A DNA stretch of 64,000 bases from NCBI GenBank assembly GCA_963739545.1, contig CAVUAT010000014.1, forward strand, positions 744,001 through 808,000, given 5' to 3'. This document shows positions 23,543 to 32,181 of this stretch, one piece after another. Under the pieces are notes generated by a model. That model was not told where the DNA came from, made no database searches, and was given only the letters and a program-made list of their open reading frames with translations. Source of the DNA: CAVUAT01 sp963739545 (GTDB taxonomy: Bacteria; Actinomycetota; Thermoleophilia; Solirubrobacterales; 70-9). Position 1 is the stretch's first letter. Every line of letters starts with the position of its first letter. Both the position numbers and the translations under genes were made by a program.

Positions 23543-24352
23543 ATGGAGCACACCGTCCTCTGCTGGAACATCTACCACGGCCGCGACGGCCCGCCCGACA
23601 AGGCCCTCTACACGCGCTGGGCCGAGTGGACGAGGCAGACCCAGCGCAACGAGACCCACGTGCAGGTCAACCGCGACCTCTGGCGCGAGTACACCGACAT
23701 GATCTGCGCCGCCGAATGGGACATCGCCCTGCTGCAGGAATGCCCGCCGCGCTGGCAGCCCGGCTTCGCGCGCGAGTGCGGGGCCGACTCCTACCGCTCG
23801 ATGACCTCGCGCAACTGGCTCGAGAAGCTGAGCTGGAGGATCGCGCGCGGCTGGCCGGACCTGATCGGCTCCGGAGAGGGCGGCTCCAACCTGATCCTGG
23901 CGCGCGACGACGCCGGCGCGATCTCCGAGAGCCGCGACATCGCGATCCAGGAGCGGAAGCCCGAGCGCCGCACGATGGCTTTCGCCAGGCTCAGCTCGGG
24001 CCTGTGCGTAACCAACCTGCACGCCAGCACCAGCCCTCCCCGGGCCGAGGGCGAACTCGTGCTCGCAGCCGCCAAGGCGATCGAGTGGGCGGGCGAGGGC
24101 GCTCCCCTCGTCTTCGGCGGCGACTTCAACGTCCGCCCGTACCGCAGCGACATCTTCAAGCGGCTCGAGGCCGATTTCGGCCTCGCGGGCATCACGGCCG
24201 AGGACTCGATCGACCACATGCTCACTCGCAACTTGGAAGTGATCGAGCCCGCCCGCGCCTGGCTCCCGGAGGACAGAGAGCTTCCGCAGCCCGACGGCCT
24301 CGCCCTTCGCCTCTCGGATCACGCGCCCGTCGGTATGACGGTTCGCGTCTAG
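23543..24352 (+). CDS. Endonuclease/exonuclease/phosphatase (EEP) family protein
   Basis: The 269-residue protein has the EEP (DNase I/exonuclease III/sphingomyelinase) motif series: CWNIYHGRDG near the start, ALLQECPP with the Mg-binding Glu, NLHAS, GGDFNVRP, SIDHML and the final catalytic LSDHAPVG. All metal and catalytic positions appear intact. No signal peptide, so likely cytosolic. Members act on DNA, phosphoinositides or other phosphodiesters; the substrate cannot be fixed. The next gene starts 11 bases later. In a genome with inositol lipids a phosphoinositide-type activity is conceivable but unsupported. Confidence 0.86.
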   Translation: MEHTVLCWNIYHGRDGPPDKALYTRWAEWTRQTQRNETHVQVNRDLWREYTDMICAAEWDIALLQECPPRWQPGFARECGADSYRSMTSRNWLEKLSWRIARGWPDLIGSGEGGSNLILARDDAGAISESRDIAIQERKPERRTMAFARLSSGLCVTNLHASTSPPRAEGELVLAAAKAIEWAGEGAPLVFGGDFNVRPYRSDIFKRLEADFGLAGITAEDSIDHMLTRNLEVIEPARAWLPEDRELPQPDGLALRLSDHAPVGMTVRV

Positions 24353-24363
24353 ACTCGCGTCCG

Positions 24364-25002
24364 ATGGCCGCAAAGCCCGAGAACGCCACCAAGCAGCGCT
24401 CGGTGGCAGCCGAGGAGACCCGGGCCGAGCAGAGCGTCCAAGCGTTCCGCGACGCGATCGACAAAAGCGTCACGATCTCGCGCGAGCGCCTTCAGGAGGT
24501 CGTCGACGACGCGGTGCGCCGCGGGCGCATGACGCGAGGCGACGCCGAGGACCTCGTCGGCCGCCTCGTGACCCGGGGCCGCGAACAGGCCGACGACATC
24601 ATCGGCCAGCTCGACGCGATGCTTTCACAGCTGCGCGACGCCGGCACCGAAGCCGCCGCCCAGCCGCGCCGGACCGCCAGCCGGGCCGCCGGCCGCGCGC
24701 GCCGCGAGTTCGAGGACGCCACCGAGCGCGCCCGCCAGGAGGTCGAAACGCGCGCCGAGGTGGCGCGCAAGCGCACCCTCGCCGCCGTCGACCAGCCGCT
24801 CGCGAACGCCGACCGCGTCAAGCGCAAGGCGAGGGTCCCGGGCCTGCCGATCAGCGCGTATGACCAGCTGTCGGTCCGCCAGATCGATGCGCGGCTCGCG
24901 GAGCTCACGCCCGACGAGCTCAAGAAGGTCCGCGATTACGAGCAGAGCCGCAAGGCCCGAAAGGGCCTGCTGCGCTCGCTCGACCGCAAGCTACGGGCGT
25001 GA
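24364..25002 (+). CDS. Coiled-coil protein with phasin-like and C-terminal helical domains
   Basis: The 212-residue protein is nearly all helix. Residues 20-150 are charged heptad-like (RERLQEVVDDAVRRGRMT, then RAEVARKRTLAAVD) and resemble phasin/PhaI-type granule-associated proteins. Residues 160-212 form a compact motif (ISAYDQLSVRQIDARLAEL and KKVRDYEQSRKARKGLL) that recurs in actinobacterial proteins of this type and may be a protein-binding module. No signal or membrane segment. It converges on another helical protein at 25021. A role in granule coating or nucleoid/membrane scaffolding is a guess. Confidence 0.65.
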   Translation: MAAKPENATKQRSVAAEETRAEQSVQAFRDAIDKSVTISRERLQEVVDDAVRRGRMTRGDAEDLVGRLVTRGREQADDIIGQLDAMLSQLRDAGTEAAAQPRRTASRAAGRARREFEDATERARQEVETRAEVARKRTLAAVDQPLANADRVKRKARVPGLPISAYDQLSVRQIDARLAELTPDELKKVRDYEQSRKARKGLLRSLDRKLRA

Positions 25003-25020
25003 TCAGCCTTCCGGGCTGAA

Positions 25021-25389
25021 CTACTCGCTTCCGCCGCCGCCGAGGCTCTTGCGGCGCTCGTCCAGCTCCTTCGAAAGCTCCTCAACCGACTCGAGCGAGG
25101 TCTGTGCACGGACGGCGAGCTTGCCGAGCTCCTTGCGCACGTCCTCGGTCGCGTCCTCGAGGGTCGACCGGAAGGCCGAGACCTGATCGGTCGCCTTCGA
25201 CGTGGCGTCGCCCGAGACGTCGCGCAGCCGCGCCACGGCCGAGTCGATGTTCGAGCGCACGTCGCCCGTCGCCTTCTCACCCGCGGTCCTCAGGTCGTCG
25301 ATGGCCTTCTGGACGTTATCCCGCAGGCCTCCGTCACTTCCGCTTCCGCTGCCGCTTCCGCTCCCGCTCCCGCTCCCACTCGACTCCAT
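25021..25389 (-). CDS. Small helical protein with Ser-Gly repeat N-terminus
   Basis: The 122-residue protein begins with MESSGSGSGSGSGSGSGSDG, a Ser-Gly dipeptide run encoded by a 6-base microsatellite (about 25337-25378), followed by a single long amphipathic region of about 90 residues (DNVQKAIDDLRTAGEKATGD, SAFRSTLEDATEDVRKELG). It has neither signal peptide nor membrane segment. The run may vary in length by slippage. It resembles apolipoprotein-like or phasin-like helical proteins; being convergent with the coiled-coil gene at 24364 suggests a related theme. Function unknown. Confidence 0.6.
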   Translation of the reverse strand: MESSGSGSGSGSGSGSGSDGGLRDNVQKAIDDLRTAGEKATGDVRSNIDSAVARLRDVSGDATSKATDQVSAFRSTLEDATEDVRKELGKLAVRAQTSLESVEELSKELDERRKSLGGGGSE

Positions 25390-25463
25390 CTCACACCTCT
25401 CGTCGTTATCCGCAAATAGCGGGAAAAGCCTATCGCCCCACGGGCCGACGCTAGCCTCACCCC

Positions 25464-26810
25464 ATGGCCGGGCCCGAGCAGACGACAGCCACTCCCCGCC
25501 CGCGCCCCCGCGAGGAGCTCCAGCTGGAGATCACCGGCCTCGCCCACGGCGGTCGCGGTGTCGCCCGCCGCGACGGCTACGTCGTCTTCGTCAGCGGCGC
25601 ACTTCCCGGCGACACCGTCCGAGCCTCGATCACCAAGAGCAAGCGCCGCTTCGCCGAGGCCCGCGTGGTCGAGCTGCTTCGCCCCAGCCCCGACCGCGTC
25701 CCCGACCGATGCGACCACGGCGGCGAGCCCTGCCCGGGTGCCCCTTGGCAGGGCCTCCCCTACGACGAGCAGCTTCGCCACAAGTCAGAGCAGGTGGACG
25801 ACGCGCTGCGGCGGATCGGCGGCCTCGACGGCTTCGAGCTGGAGCCCATGGAACCCGCGGTCGAGCAGTGGCGCTACCGCAACAAGCTCGAGTACTCCTT
25901 CGGCACCGGCGACGAAGGCCTCGTGCTCGGCTTCCACGCGCGCGGGCGCTGGGACCAGGTGGTCGACGCCGAGGATTGCCAGCTCGCCTCGGAGCGCAAC
26001 AACGCGGTTCGAAACGACATCCGCGCCTGGGCCCAGGACGAGGCCATCCCGCCTTACGACCGCCGCGCGGAGGAGGGCGTACTGCGCAACCTCGTCGTCC
26101 GCGAGGGGCGGCGCACCGGTGCGGTGCAAACCCGCCTCGTCACCTCGGCCGCCCAGATCCCGAAGCCGCCCGTCGACCTTCACACCGTGATCGACGGGCC
26201 CGGCAGCGGGACCGACGGCCCGACGGGCGCGCTCGGCGCGGAGTACCTCGAGGAGGAGCTCTGCGGCCTTCGCTTCCGCATCTCGCACCGCGCTTTCTTC
26301 CAGACCAACACCGAGATGGCGGAGCGCCTCTACGGCGTCGCCGCCGAGTTCGCATCGCTGACGGGCGTCGAGCGCCTCTTCGACCTCTTCTGCGGCATCG
26401 GGACCCTCGGCCTCTCGATGGCCTCGCGCGCCGGCGAGCTCTGGGGCATCGAGGTGGTCCCCGACGCCATCGTCGACGCCGAGGCGAACGCCCGCATCAA
26501 CGACATCTCCAACGCGCAGTTCCGCACCGGCGACGCGCGCACCCAGATTCGCCCCCTGCTCGAGGAGGCCGGGCGCCCCGACGTCGTCGTCGTCGACCCC
26601 CCTCGGGCCGGCCTCTCCGCCAAGATCGCCCGCCGGCTGATCGAATGCGAGGCCCCGCGGATCGTCTACGTCTCGTGCAACCCGACGACGCTCGCCCCGA
26701 ATGCCGCCCAACTCACGGAGGCCGGATATAGGCTCCGCCGCGTGAAGCCGGTCGACATGTTCCCCCAGACCCCGCACATCGAGTGCGTGGCGCTCTTGGA
26801 GAAGAGCTGA
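25464..26810 (+). CDS. RNA m5-uracil methyltransferase, TrmA/RlmD family
   Basis: The 448-residue protein has an N-terminal TRAM domain (residues about 15-75, ITGLAHGGRGVARRDGYVVF), a central insert and a C-terminal SAM domain with FDLFCGIGTLGLSMA, VVVDPPRAGLS and the catalytic Cys in YVSCNPTTLAPN. Family enzymes methylate U in rRNA or tRNA at C5. The iron-sulfur Cys set of RlmD-type enzymes is incomplete: C-x6-C is present (RCDHGGEPC) but the third Cys of the usual C-x2-C is Ala. The stop overlaps the next start (TGATG). Which uridine is modified cannot be told. Confidence 0.9.
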   Translation: MAGPEQTTATPRPRPREELQLEITGLAHGGRGVARRDGYVVFVSGALPGDTVRASITKSKRRFAEARVVELLRPSPDRVPDRCDHGGEPCPGAPWQGLPYDEQLRHKSEQVDDALRRIGGLDGFELEPMEPAVEQWRYRNKLEYSFGTGDEGLVLGFHARGRWDQVVDAEDCQLASERNNAVRNDIRAWAQDEAIPPYDRRAEEGVLRNLVVREGRRTGAVQTRLVTSAAQIPKPPVDLHTVIDGPGSGTDGPTGALGAEYLEEELCGLRFRISHRAFFQTNTEMAERLYGVAAEFASLTGVERLFDLFCGIGTLGLSMASRAGELWGIEVVPDAIVDAEANARINDISNAQFRTGDARTQIRPLLEEAGRPDVVVVDPPRAGLSAKIARRLIECEAPRIVYVSCNPTTLAPNAAQLTEAGYRLRRVKPVDMFPQTPHIECVALLEKS

Positions 26811-27592
26811 TGACCAGGGCCTTCGGCGTCGCCGCCGGCCTCGACGAATCGGTCGCGTCGCCCCTCGCCGCGCGCTGCCAGGAGCTCGGCTACGCGTCCA
26901 TGTGGTCGAACGACCACCCCGGCGCCAAGGGGCTCGAGACGCTGGCCGATTTCGCCGAGGGCGCCGACCGCATCGACCTGGGCGTCGGAGTGATCGCGCT
27001 CGACCGCCACGGCCCCGGCGTGATCGCAGCCGACATCGAGCGCCTCGACCTCGACCGCGAGCGCCTCTGGCTCGGGGTCGGCGCGGGCTTCACCAAGAAG
27101 CCGCTGACCGCGATGCGCGAGGCCCTGCCCGAGCTGCGCGCGGCCCTGCCGGGCGTCAGACTCGTGCTCGCAGCGATGGGCCCGAAGATGTGCGCCCTCG
27201 CCGGAACCTCCTACGACGGGGCTTTCTTCAACTGGATGACGCCGGCGTTCGCCGCCGAGGCCCGCGAGCACGTCGAGAGGGGCGCCTCCGACGCCGGCCG
27301 GGAGACGCCGCCGGTGTTCGGCTACGTGCGCACCGCGGTGGGCACGGATTCCGAGCAGCGCCTTGCCAAGGAGGAGTCCTTCTACCGCGACCTGCACAAG
27401 GGCTACCGCGACCACTTCGACCGCCTCGGCGAGCCGGAGGGGACCGTCGGAGTCGCCGCCCAGAACTCGGGCGAGGCCCAGACCGAGCTCCGGCGCTATC
27501 GCGCACTCGACACGGTCGTCGTGCGTGCGCTGGCAAGCGCCACAATCGAGGACCTCGGCGCCGTCGCCGAGGCTTCCGCCCCGGGCGATTGA
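26810..27592 (+). CDS. Luciferase-like (LLM class) oxidoreductase
   Basis: The 260-residue protein fits the TIM-barrel luciferase-like fold: AARCQELGYASMWSNDHPG at the start, RIDLGVGVIALDRHGP, and the barrel strand WLGVGAGFT. LLM proteins use FMN or, in actinobacteria very often, F420. The protein is short (the family is usually 280-350 residues), lacking part of the insertion. ATG 26810 overlaps the stop of the methyltransferase and its own stop overlaps the TTG of the GH5 gene, so the three are coupled. The substrate is unknown. Confidence 0.8.
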   Translation: MTRAFGVAAGLDESVASPLAARCQELGYASMWSNDHPGAKGLETLADFAEGADRIDLGVGVIALDRHGPGVIAADIERLDLDRERLWLGVGAGFTKKPLTAMREALPELRAALPGVRLVLAAMGPKMCALAGTSYDGAFFNWMTPAFAAEAREHVERGASDAGRETPPVFGYVRTAVGTDSEQRLAKEESFYRDLHKGYRDHFDRLGEPEGTVGVAAQNSGEAQTELRRYRALDTVVVRALASATIEDLGAVAEASAPGD

Positions 27593-29394
27593 GGCGCGTC
27601 GTCGCGATCGGGGCCGCCTCGGCCGCGCTGCTCGCACCCGCCGCCGCGCAGGCGGAGCCGACCGCTCCGCTGGGCCACTCCGGCCGCTGGATCACCGACG
27701 CGACCGGCCGGGTCGTGCTGCTGCACGGGGTCAACATGGTCTACAAGCGGCCTCCCTACACCCCCGCGGCGGCGGGCTTCGACGGTCCCGACGCGGACTT
27801 CCTCGCGGCAAACGGCTTCAACACGGTCCGGCTTGGCCTCATCTACGCAGGGGTCGAGCCCGCCCCGGGCGTATACGACGAGTCCTACCTCGACCAGATC
27901 GCGGCCACCGAGGCCGTGCTGGCGCAGCGCGGGATCTTCAGCCAGCTCGACTTCCACCAGGACCTCTACAACGAGCGCTTCCAGGGCGAGGGCTGGCCCG
28001 ACTGGGCCGTCGAGGACGACGGGCTGCCCAACACGCCGCAATTCGGCTTTCCCAACAACTACTTCCTGATGCCGAGCCTGATCCGCGCGTTCGACCACTT
28101 CTGGGCTAACGACGTGACCGCCGGATCCGCCGGCGTCGGCCTCCAGGACCGCTACGCGGCGGCCTTTCGCCGGGTCGCCGAGCGGTTCGCGAACAGGCAG
28201 CACACGATCGGCTACGACCTGCTGAACGAGCCCTGGCCGGGCGCCCCGTGGGGAACGTGCCTCAACGTCGCCGGCTGCCCGGCGTTCGATGCGAACACGC
28301 TCGCCGCCTTCCACGACAGGGTGCTCGACCGCATACGCGAGGTAGAGCAGCAGAAGCTCGTCTGGTACGAGCCGAACGTGCTCTTCAACTTCGGCGCCGA
28401 CTCGAACCACCCGCCGACCGGGGACGCGCGGACCGGCTTCAGCTTTCACGTCTACTGCGCCGCCGGGTCGTTCGGGGTGCCAGGGGTGGTCGACCTGCCC
28501 TGCAGCCAGGCGGAGGAGATCGTCTTCGACAACGCCGACAAGCAGTCGGCCGAGACGGGTGACGCTCTGCTGCTGAGCGAGTTCGGCGCCACCGACGACC
28601 TCGAGGTCGTCCGCCGCAACGTCGAGCAGGCCGAGGCCCACATGGTCTCGTGGCAGTACTGGCACTACTGCGAGTGCGACGACCCCACCACCTCGGGGCC
28701 CGGAATTCAGGGCGTCGTCTTCGAGGCCGACCAGCCCCCGAGCGGAGCGAACGTGAAGGAGGCGAAGCTCGACGTGCTCTCGCGGCCCTACCCGCAGCTC
28801 GTCGCGGGTACCCCGCTCGGCTACGACTTCGACCCGGCCGCAAAGACATTCGGCCTGCGGTTCTCGACGACAGGCCCGGCCGGCTCCGCCTATCTGCCGC
28901 CGCGGGGCAAGGGCGCCGTCCCCGCGTCCACCCCGCAGACCGAGGTCTTCGTCCCCGAGCGCCACTTCCCGAGCGGTTACGAGGTCGACGTCGCCGGCGG
29001 CGGCATTGCCTCCGGCCCGAACGCGCCCCTGCTTCGGGTCGTCGCCTGCCGCGGCGTCAGGGAGGTCTCGGTGTCGATCAAGCGGCCGGGCACCGCCCCC
29101 GTCTCGGGCCCCGACTGCGCCGTCTCGGGCGCCGCTCGGGCGAAGCTTCGCCTGAAGCTGCGACCGACACGGGCCCTCGTCGGGGAGCCGACCTGCTTCC
29201 GCGCAACGGTGAAGACCCGTCAGGGCTCCCGCTTGCGAGGCGCGCGCGTCCGGATCGGCGGCGTCGCGAAGCGCACCGACGCCCGCGGCGCAGCGCGGAT
29301 CTGCCGCAGCTTCACCAAGGCGGGCGCGTACTCCGCGGCGGTGAAGAAGGTCGGCTTCAAGCCGGCGCGCAAGACCGTCACGGTCCGCGGCTAG
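27589..29394 (+). CDS. Secreted GH5 glycoside hydrolase (endoglycoceramidase-like) with C-terminal Ig-like domains
   Basis: The 601-residue protein starts with TTG overlapping the previous stop (TTGA). It has a signal peptide (RRVVAIGAASAALLAPAAAQA) and a GH5 barrel (residues about 25-410): GVNMVYKRPPY, DFHQDLYNERF, acid/base Glu 214 in DLLNEPW and nucleophile Glu 331 in LLLSEFGATDD. This pattern (HQD, NEP, SEFG) is that of the endoglycoceramidase-like GH5 subgroup, which cleaves glycan from lipid. The C-terminal 190 residues are beta-rich, ending in a Lys/Arg-rich domain with paired Cys (CFRATVKTRQGS, ARICRSF). Extracellular. The real glycolipid substrate is not known; inositol-containing glycolipids made nearby are a speculative candidate. 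Confidence 0.87.
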   Translation: MRRVVAIGAASAALLAPAAAQAEPTAPLGHSGRWITDATGRVVLLHGVNMVYKRPPYTPAAAGFDGPDADFLAANGFNTVRLGLIYAGVEPAPGVYDESYLDQIAATEAVLAQRGIFSQLDFHQDLYNERFQGEGWPDWAVEDDGLPNTPQFGFPNNYFLMPSLIRAFDHFWANDVTAGSAGVGLQDRYAAAFRRVAERFANRQHTIGYDLLNEPWPGAPWGTCLNVAGCPAFDANTLAAFHDRVLDRIREVEQQKLVWYEPNVLFNFGADSNHPPTGDARTGFSFHVYCAAGSFGVPGVVDLPCSQAEEIVFDNADKQSAETGDALLLSEFGATDDLEVVRRNVEQAEAHMVSWQYWHYCECDDPTTSGPGIQGVVFEADQPPSGANVKEAKLDVLSRPYPQLVAGTPLGYDFDPAAKTFGLRFSTTGPAGSAYLPPRGKGAVPASTPQTEVFVPERHFPSGYEVDVAGGGIASGPNAPLLRVVACRGVREVSVSIKRPGTAPVSGPDCAVSGAARAKLRLKLRPTRALVGEPTCFRATVKTRQGSRLRGARVRIGGVAKRTDARGAARICRSFTKAGAYSAAVKKVGFKPARKTVTVRG

Positions 29395-29466
29395 CTGCCG
29401 AGTATCCGGGCCTGCTGGCGCAGCCACCGCATCGCCCGAGGCGGAGCCGAGGGATGGGCGTGGATG

Positions 29467-30123
29467 TCAGTACGGGGGCAGCTGGTCGTACCACGCGCCG
29501 AGCGCGCGGAACGATGACCAGAAGCGCTGCTTGGCGCCGACCTCGTCGAGGGACTCGTCGATGTCGGGGACGTAGAGCGCGTCGATCGTCGGCGTGAGGC
29601 GCTGGATCTCGCCCTCGAGCGCATCGATCTCATCCGCGAGCGGCACGTCAAGGCGATTAAGCGTCTCGAGGGCGTCCTCGCCCATGACGACGACGATCCG
29701 GGGCTGCACGATCGCGATCTCCTCGACGAGGCGCTCGACGCACTCCTCCGATGCCGCCTCCGTGTCGATCAGAGGGCACTTGACGCAGAGGGTGCCGAAG
29801 ACGACGATCGGGTCGATCGAAAGCCGCTTGAAGCTCTTCATCAGCGCGGTGCCGGGACGACCGTAGAAGGCCACCCCCTCCTCGATCTCCGACGGCGTGG
29901 CGCGGTACTTGAGCATGAAGATGTCGGCCTGGGGATGGCCGGAGCCCTGGACCGGCATCACGCTGCCGCGCGGGCAGTCCTGGCATGCCGAGAGGTCATG
30001 GCCCAGGTCGTTGAGCTCGCGGATCGCTCGCTCGAGGTACTTCTCGCGGATCTCGTCGTCAGTGGTCGGCGGCACGGCTGGCGTCTTGTTCTTCGGGCCG
30101 GTCCCGGCTCCTTGCGTGTGCAT
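29467..30123 (-). CDS. Uracil-DNA-glycosylase-superfamily protein with altered active site
   Basis: The 218-residue protein resembles the iron-sulfur family 4 uracil-DNA glycosylases: CQDCPRG (Cys 47, 50), GSGHPQADIFM, FYGRPGTALMKSF, and two later Cys positions (113/116 and 128) that could complete a cluster. However, the catalytic loop normally read as GEAPGxxED is LKYRATPSEIEE here, and the C-terminal HPS loop is not visible. It may be inactive as a uracil glycosylase or recognise another base or nucleic acid. The ATG overlaps the stop of the glycosyltransferase-PHP gene (ATGA), an odd pairing. Confidence 0.7.
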   Translation of the reverse strand: MHTQGAGTGPKNKTPAVPPTTDDEIREKYLERAIRELNDLGHDLSACQDCPRGSVMPVQGSGHPQADIFMLKYRATPSEIEEGVAFYGRPGTALMKSFKRLSIDPIVVFGTLCVKCPLIDTEAASEECVERLVEEIAIVQPRIVVVMGEDALETLNRLDVPLADEIDALEGEIQRLTPTIDALYVPDIDESLDEVGAKQRFWSSFRALGAWYDQLPPY

Positions 30124-32027
30124 CAGCTCTTGCTGACGTTATGACGCTCGGTCAGGGACTTTCCGCCCCGGCCGCCGCTCGTCTGGAGGAACTTCAGCGT
30201 CTGCACGTAGACGAGGTTCTTGTGCTTGCGGACGATGTCCGCGGCCCGCATCGATTCCAGGAACTCCTCGGGACTCTCGAAGTCCTGCAGCCGGATCATC
30301 ACGCTGCCGAGGCCCTGGGCGACGTGGCTGTCGGAGCCCGCTCCCGGGACGATCCCGTACTTGCGCGCGAAGCGGACGGCCTCCTGGTTGAACGAGCTGA
30401 CGGCGATCCGCGGGTTGAAGACCTCGAGGATGTCGATGTCGGAGACGACGTCGAGCAGGTGCTCGTAGTCGGGGACCGAGTGCATCCGGTCAAACGGATG
30501 GGGAACGTAGACGAGGCCGCCCTGCCGGCGGATCTCGGCGATCGTCTCGGCCAGTGACATGCCGCGCTCGATCTTCTCCTCGATGAAGAGGCCGATCACC
30601 TCGCCCTGGTGAGCGGTCTTCACCTCTTCCGCGACGATGATCTTGATCCCAACCTCGTCGGCGATCTCACGCGCCTCGAGCGCTCCTGAGACCTCGTTGT
30701 GATCCGTGATCGCAATCGCCCCCAGGCCTTGCTCCACCGCGGTCTCCAGCAGCACCCTGACCGGCGTCGCGCAGTCGGGCGAGTGATCGGTGTGCATGTG
30801 CAAGTCGCAGTGGATGTGGGGGCGGCCCTTGAGCCGTTTTCGCGCCGCGGGTCGTCCGGCCGGGTCCTGGCGCCGCGCGACCAAGCGCTCATAGACAGCC
30901 TCGATGTCGTCGGTGACGGCGGACCACCGGCGGGCCTCGCCCGAGGACGCGGCGTTCGCGACGAGCCCGTCACGCAGTTCCGCGTCGGTGGCGAGCCGCT
31001 CGATCTGGGCCGCCAGGGTGAGTGTGTCCCCGACGGGGAATATGAGCCCGTGCTCGCCGTCCCCCACCACCTCCTCGTAGAGCTCGAGGTGCGAGACGAT
31101 CGGCACGACCCCCGCCGCGATCGCCTCGCGCGCGACCCGCGGGGCCTGGCGCACGCCCCCGGAGGCGAGGCAGACGATGTCGGCGCCCGCGAGGAACTCG
31201 GCCGGAGCGCCGTCCCGAGGCCCGACGAGCCGCAGCCGCTCGCGCATACGGCGGCTCACCCTCGCGAGCGGGTCGGTGGGCCCGTCGAACCAGATCACGG
31301 CCTCCCAATCGAGGTCCTGGGGAAGCTTCCGAAGCGCGCGCAGGAACAGTCGCAGCGCCCCGCGCTCCTCCTCCGCGCTGTGAACGATCCGGATCCGACC
31401 CTCGGGTGGCGGGGGCAGCGCAGGCTCGGCGACGTCGGCGCCGGGGCGGATCAGCTCGTAGGCCCCGGGAAAGAAGCGCTCGATCAGCTCGCCCGTGGTC
31501 TCGTTGCTGGCAGTGCGGGCGTCGATTCGACCGAAGAACATCTCGACGAGCATGCGAGCGACCTGAGTCGAGAGCACGCGTTCGGCGGGCTCGTGGAAGG
31601 TGGCCACGTTCAGCGAGAGCGAGTGGCGCAGCGCCGCTGACCCCGCGCTCGGCGCGAACGGCTCGTGCACGTGGACCAGGTCGAACGGCACGGCCTCGAA
31701 CAGCTGCTCGAGGCCGCGGCTGACGTCCACCGGGATCGGTGCGGGACGGCGACGCGGCCCGCTCGGCAGCGGGATGCGCTGGCCGATCGCGAGCACCCGC
31801 GGGTTCTCGGCCGTGAACAGCGACGCGGGATCCTCCTCGGCGGCACGGATCGCCCTGCGCGAATCGCGAATCGCCGTGCGTGAGTCGGACGGCGCGGCGA
31901 CCACGACCCGATGTCCGCGCTCGGCGAGCTCCCCCGAGGTGCGGGCGACGAACTCGTCTATCTCGTGCCGCGATCCCCAGGGCCGTGGGCTCACCTGGGC
32001 GACCGCAAGCGCCTCGGGGCGATTCAC
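30123..32027 (-). CDS. PimA-like GT4 glycosyltransferase fused to a PHP phosphoesterase domain
   Basis: The 634-residue protein has two domains. Residues about 5-385 are a GT-B retaining glycosyltransferase with GSRHEIDEFVARTSGELA, the acceptor/base region FDLVHVHEPFAPSAG and VATFHEP, close to the PimA (phosphatidylinositol mannosyltransferase) pattern HIHEPNAPSLS, and a donor region VAREAIAAGVVPIVS. Residues about 410-600 are a PHP domain with HMHTD, ITDHNE, AEEVKT, VPHPFD and GSDSH, all metal ligands present. GTG 32027 is preferred; GTG 32075 is possible. It follows the inositol-lipid operon and its stop overlaps the UDG-like start. Inference: a mannosyl- or glycosyltransferase for inositol lipid with a phosphate-ester-hydrolysing partner domain. 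Confidence 0.8.
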   Translation of the reverse strand: MNRPEALAVAQVSPRPWGSRHEIDEFVARTSGELAERGHRVVVAAPSDSRTAIRDSRRAIRAAEEDPASLFTAENPRVLAIGQRIPLPSGPRRRPAPIPVDVSRGLEQLFEAVPFDLVHVHEPFAPSAGSAALRHSLSLNVATFHEPAERVLSTQVARMLVEMFFGRIDARTASNETTGELIERFFPGAYELIRPGADVAEPALPPPPEGRIRIVHSAEEERGALRLFLRALRKLPQDLDWEAVIWFDGPTDPLARVSRRMRERLRLVGPRDGAPAEFLAGADIVCLASGGVRQAPRVAREAIAAGVVPIVSHLELYEEVVGDGEHGLIFPVGDTLTLAAQIERLATDAELRDGLVANAASSGEARRWSAVTDDIEAVYERLVARRQDPAGRPAARKRLKGRPHIHCDLHMHTDHSPDCATPVRVLLETAVEQGLGAIAITDHNEVSGALEAREIADEVGIKIIVAEEVKTAHQGEVIGLFIEEKIERGMSLAETIAEIRRQGGLVYVPHPFDRMHSVPDYEHLLDVVSDIDILEVFNPRIAVSSFNQEAVRFARKYGIVPGAGSDSHVAQGLGSVMIRLQDFESPEEFLESMRAADIVRKHKNLVYVQTLKFLQTSGGRGGKSLTERHNVSKS

Positions 32028-32113
32028 CGTTCCCAGGATATGCGCGCCGGCGCGGTGCGCCGGGCCGGCGCCCACAAGAACACGGGAACGACCGGCGCGG
32101 CAAGGATGCAGAC

Positions 32114-32152
32114 GGCAAAGAAAAGGGCGCGCCCCCTGCGGAGCGCGCCCTT
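32114..32152 (-). terminator. Rho-independent terminator of the ino1 operon
   Basis: On the minus strand, 30 bases after the ino1 stop, a 10-base stem AAGGGCGCGC/GCGCGCCCTT with a 10-base loop is followed by TTTTCTTTGC. The hairpin (32123-32152) plus T-run is a textbook intrinsic terminator and separates the inositol operon from the glycosyltransferase gene. Confidence 0.88.
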
Positions 32153-32181
32153 GGAGAAAGCGCTGCGTTCGAAGCGGGGCG

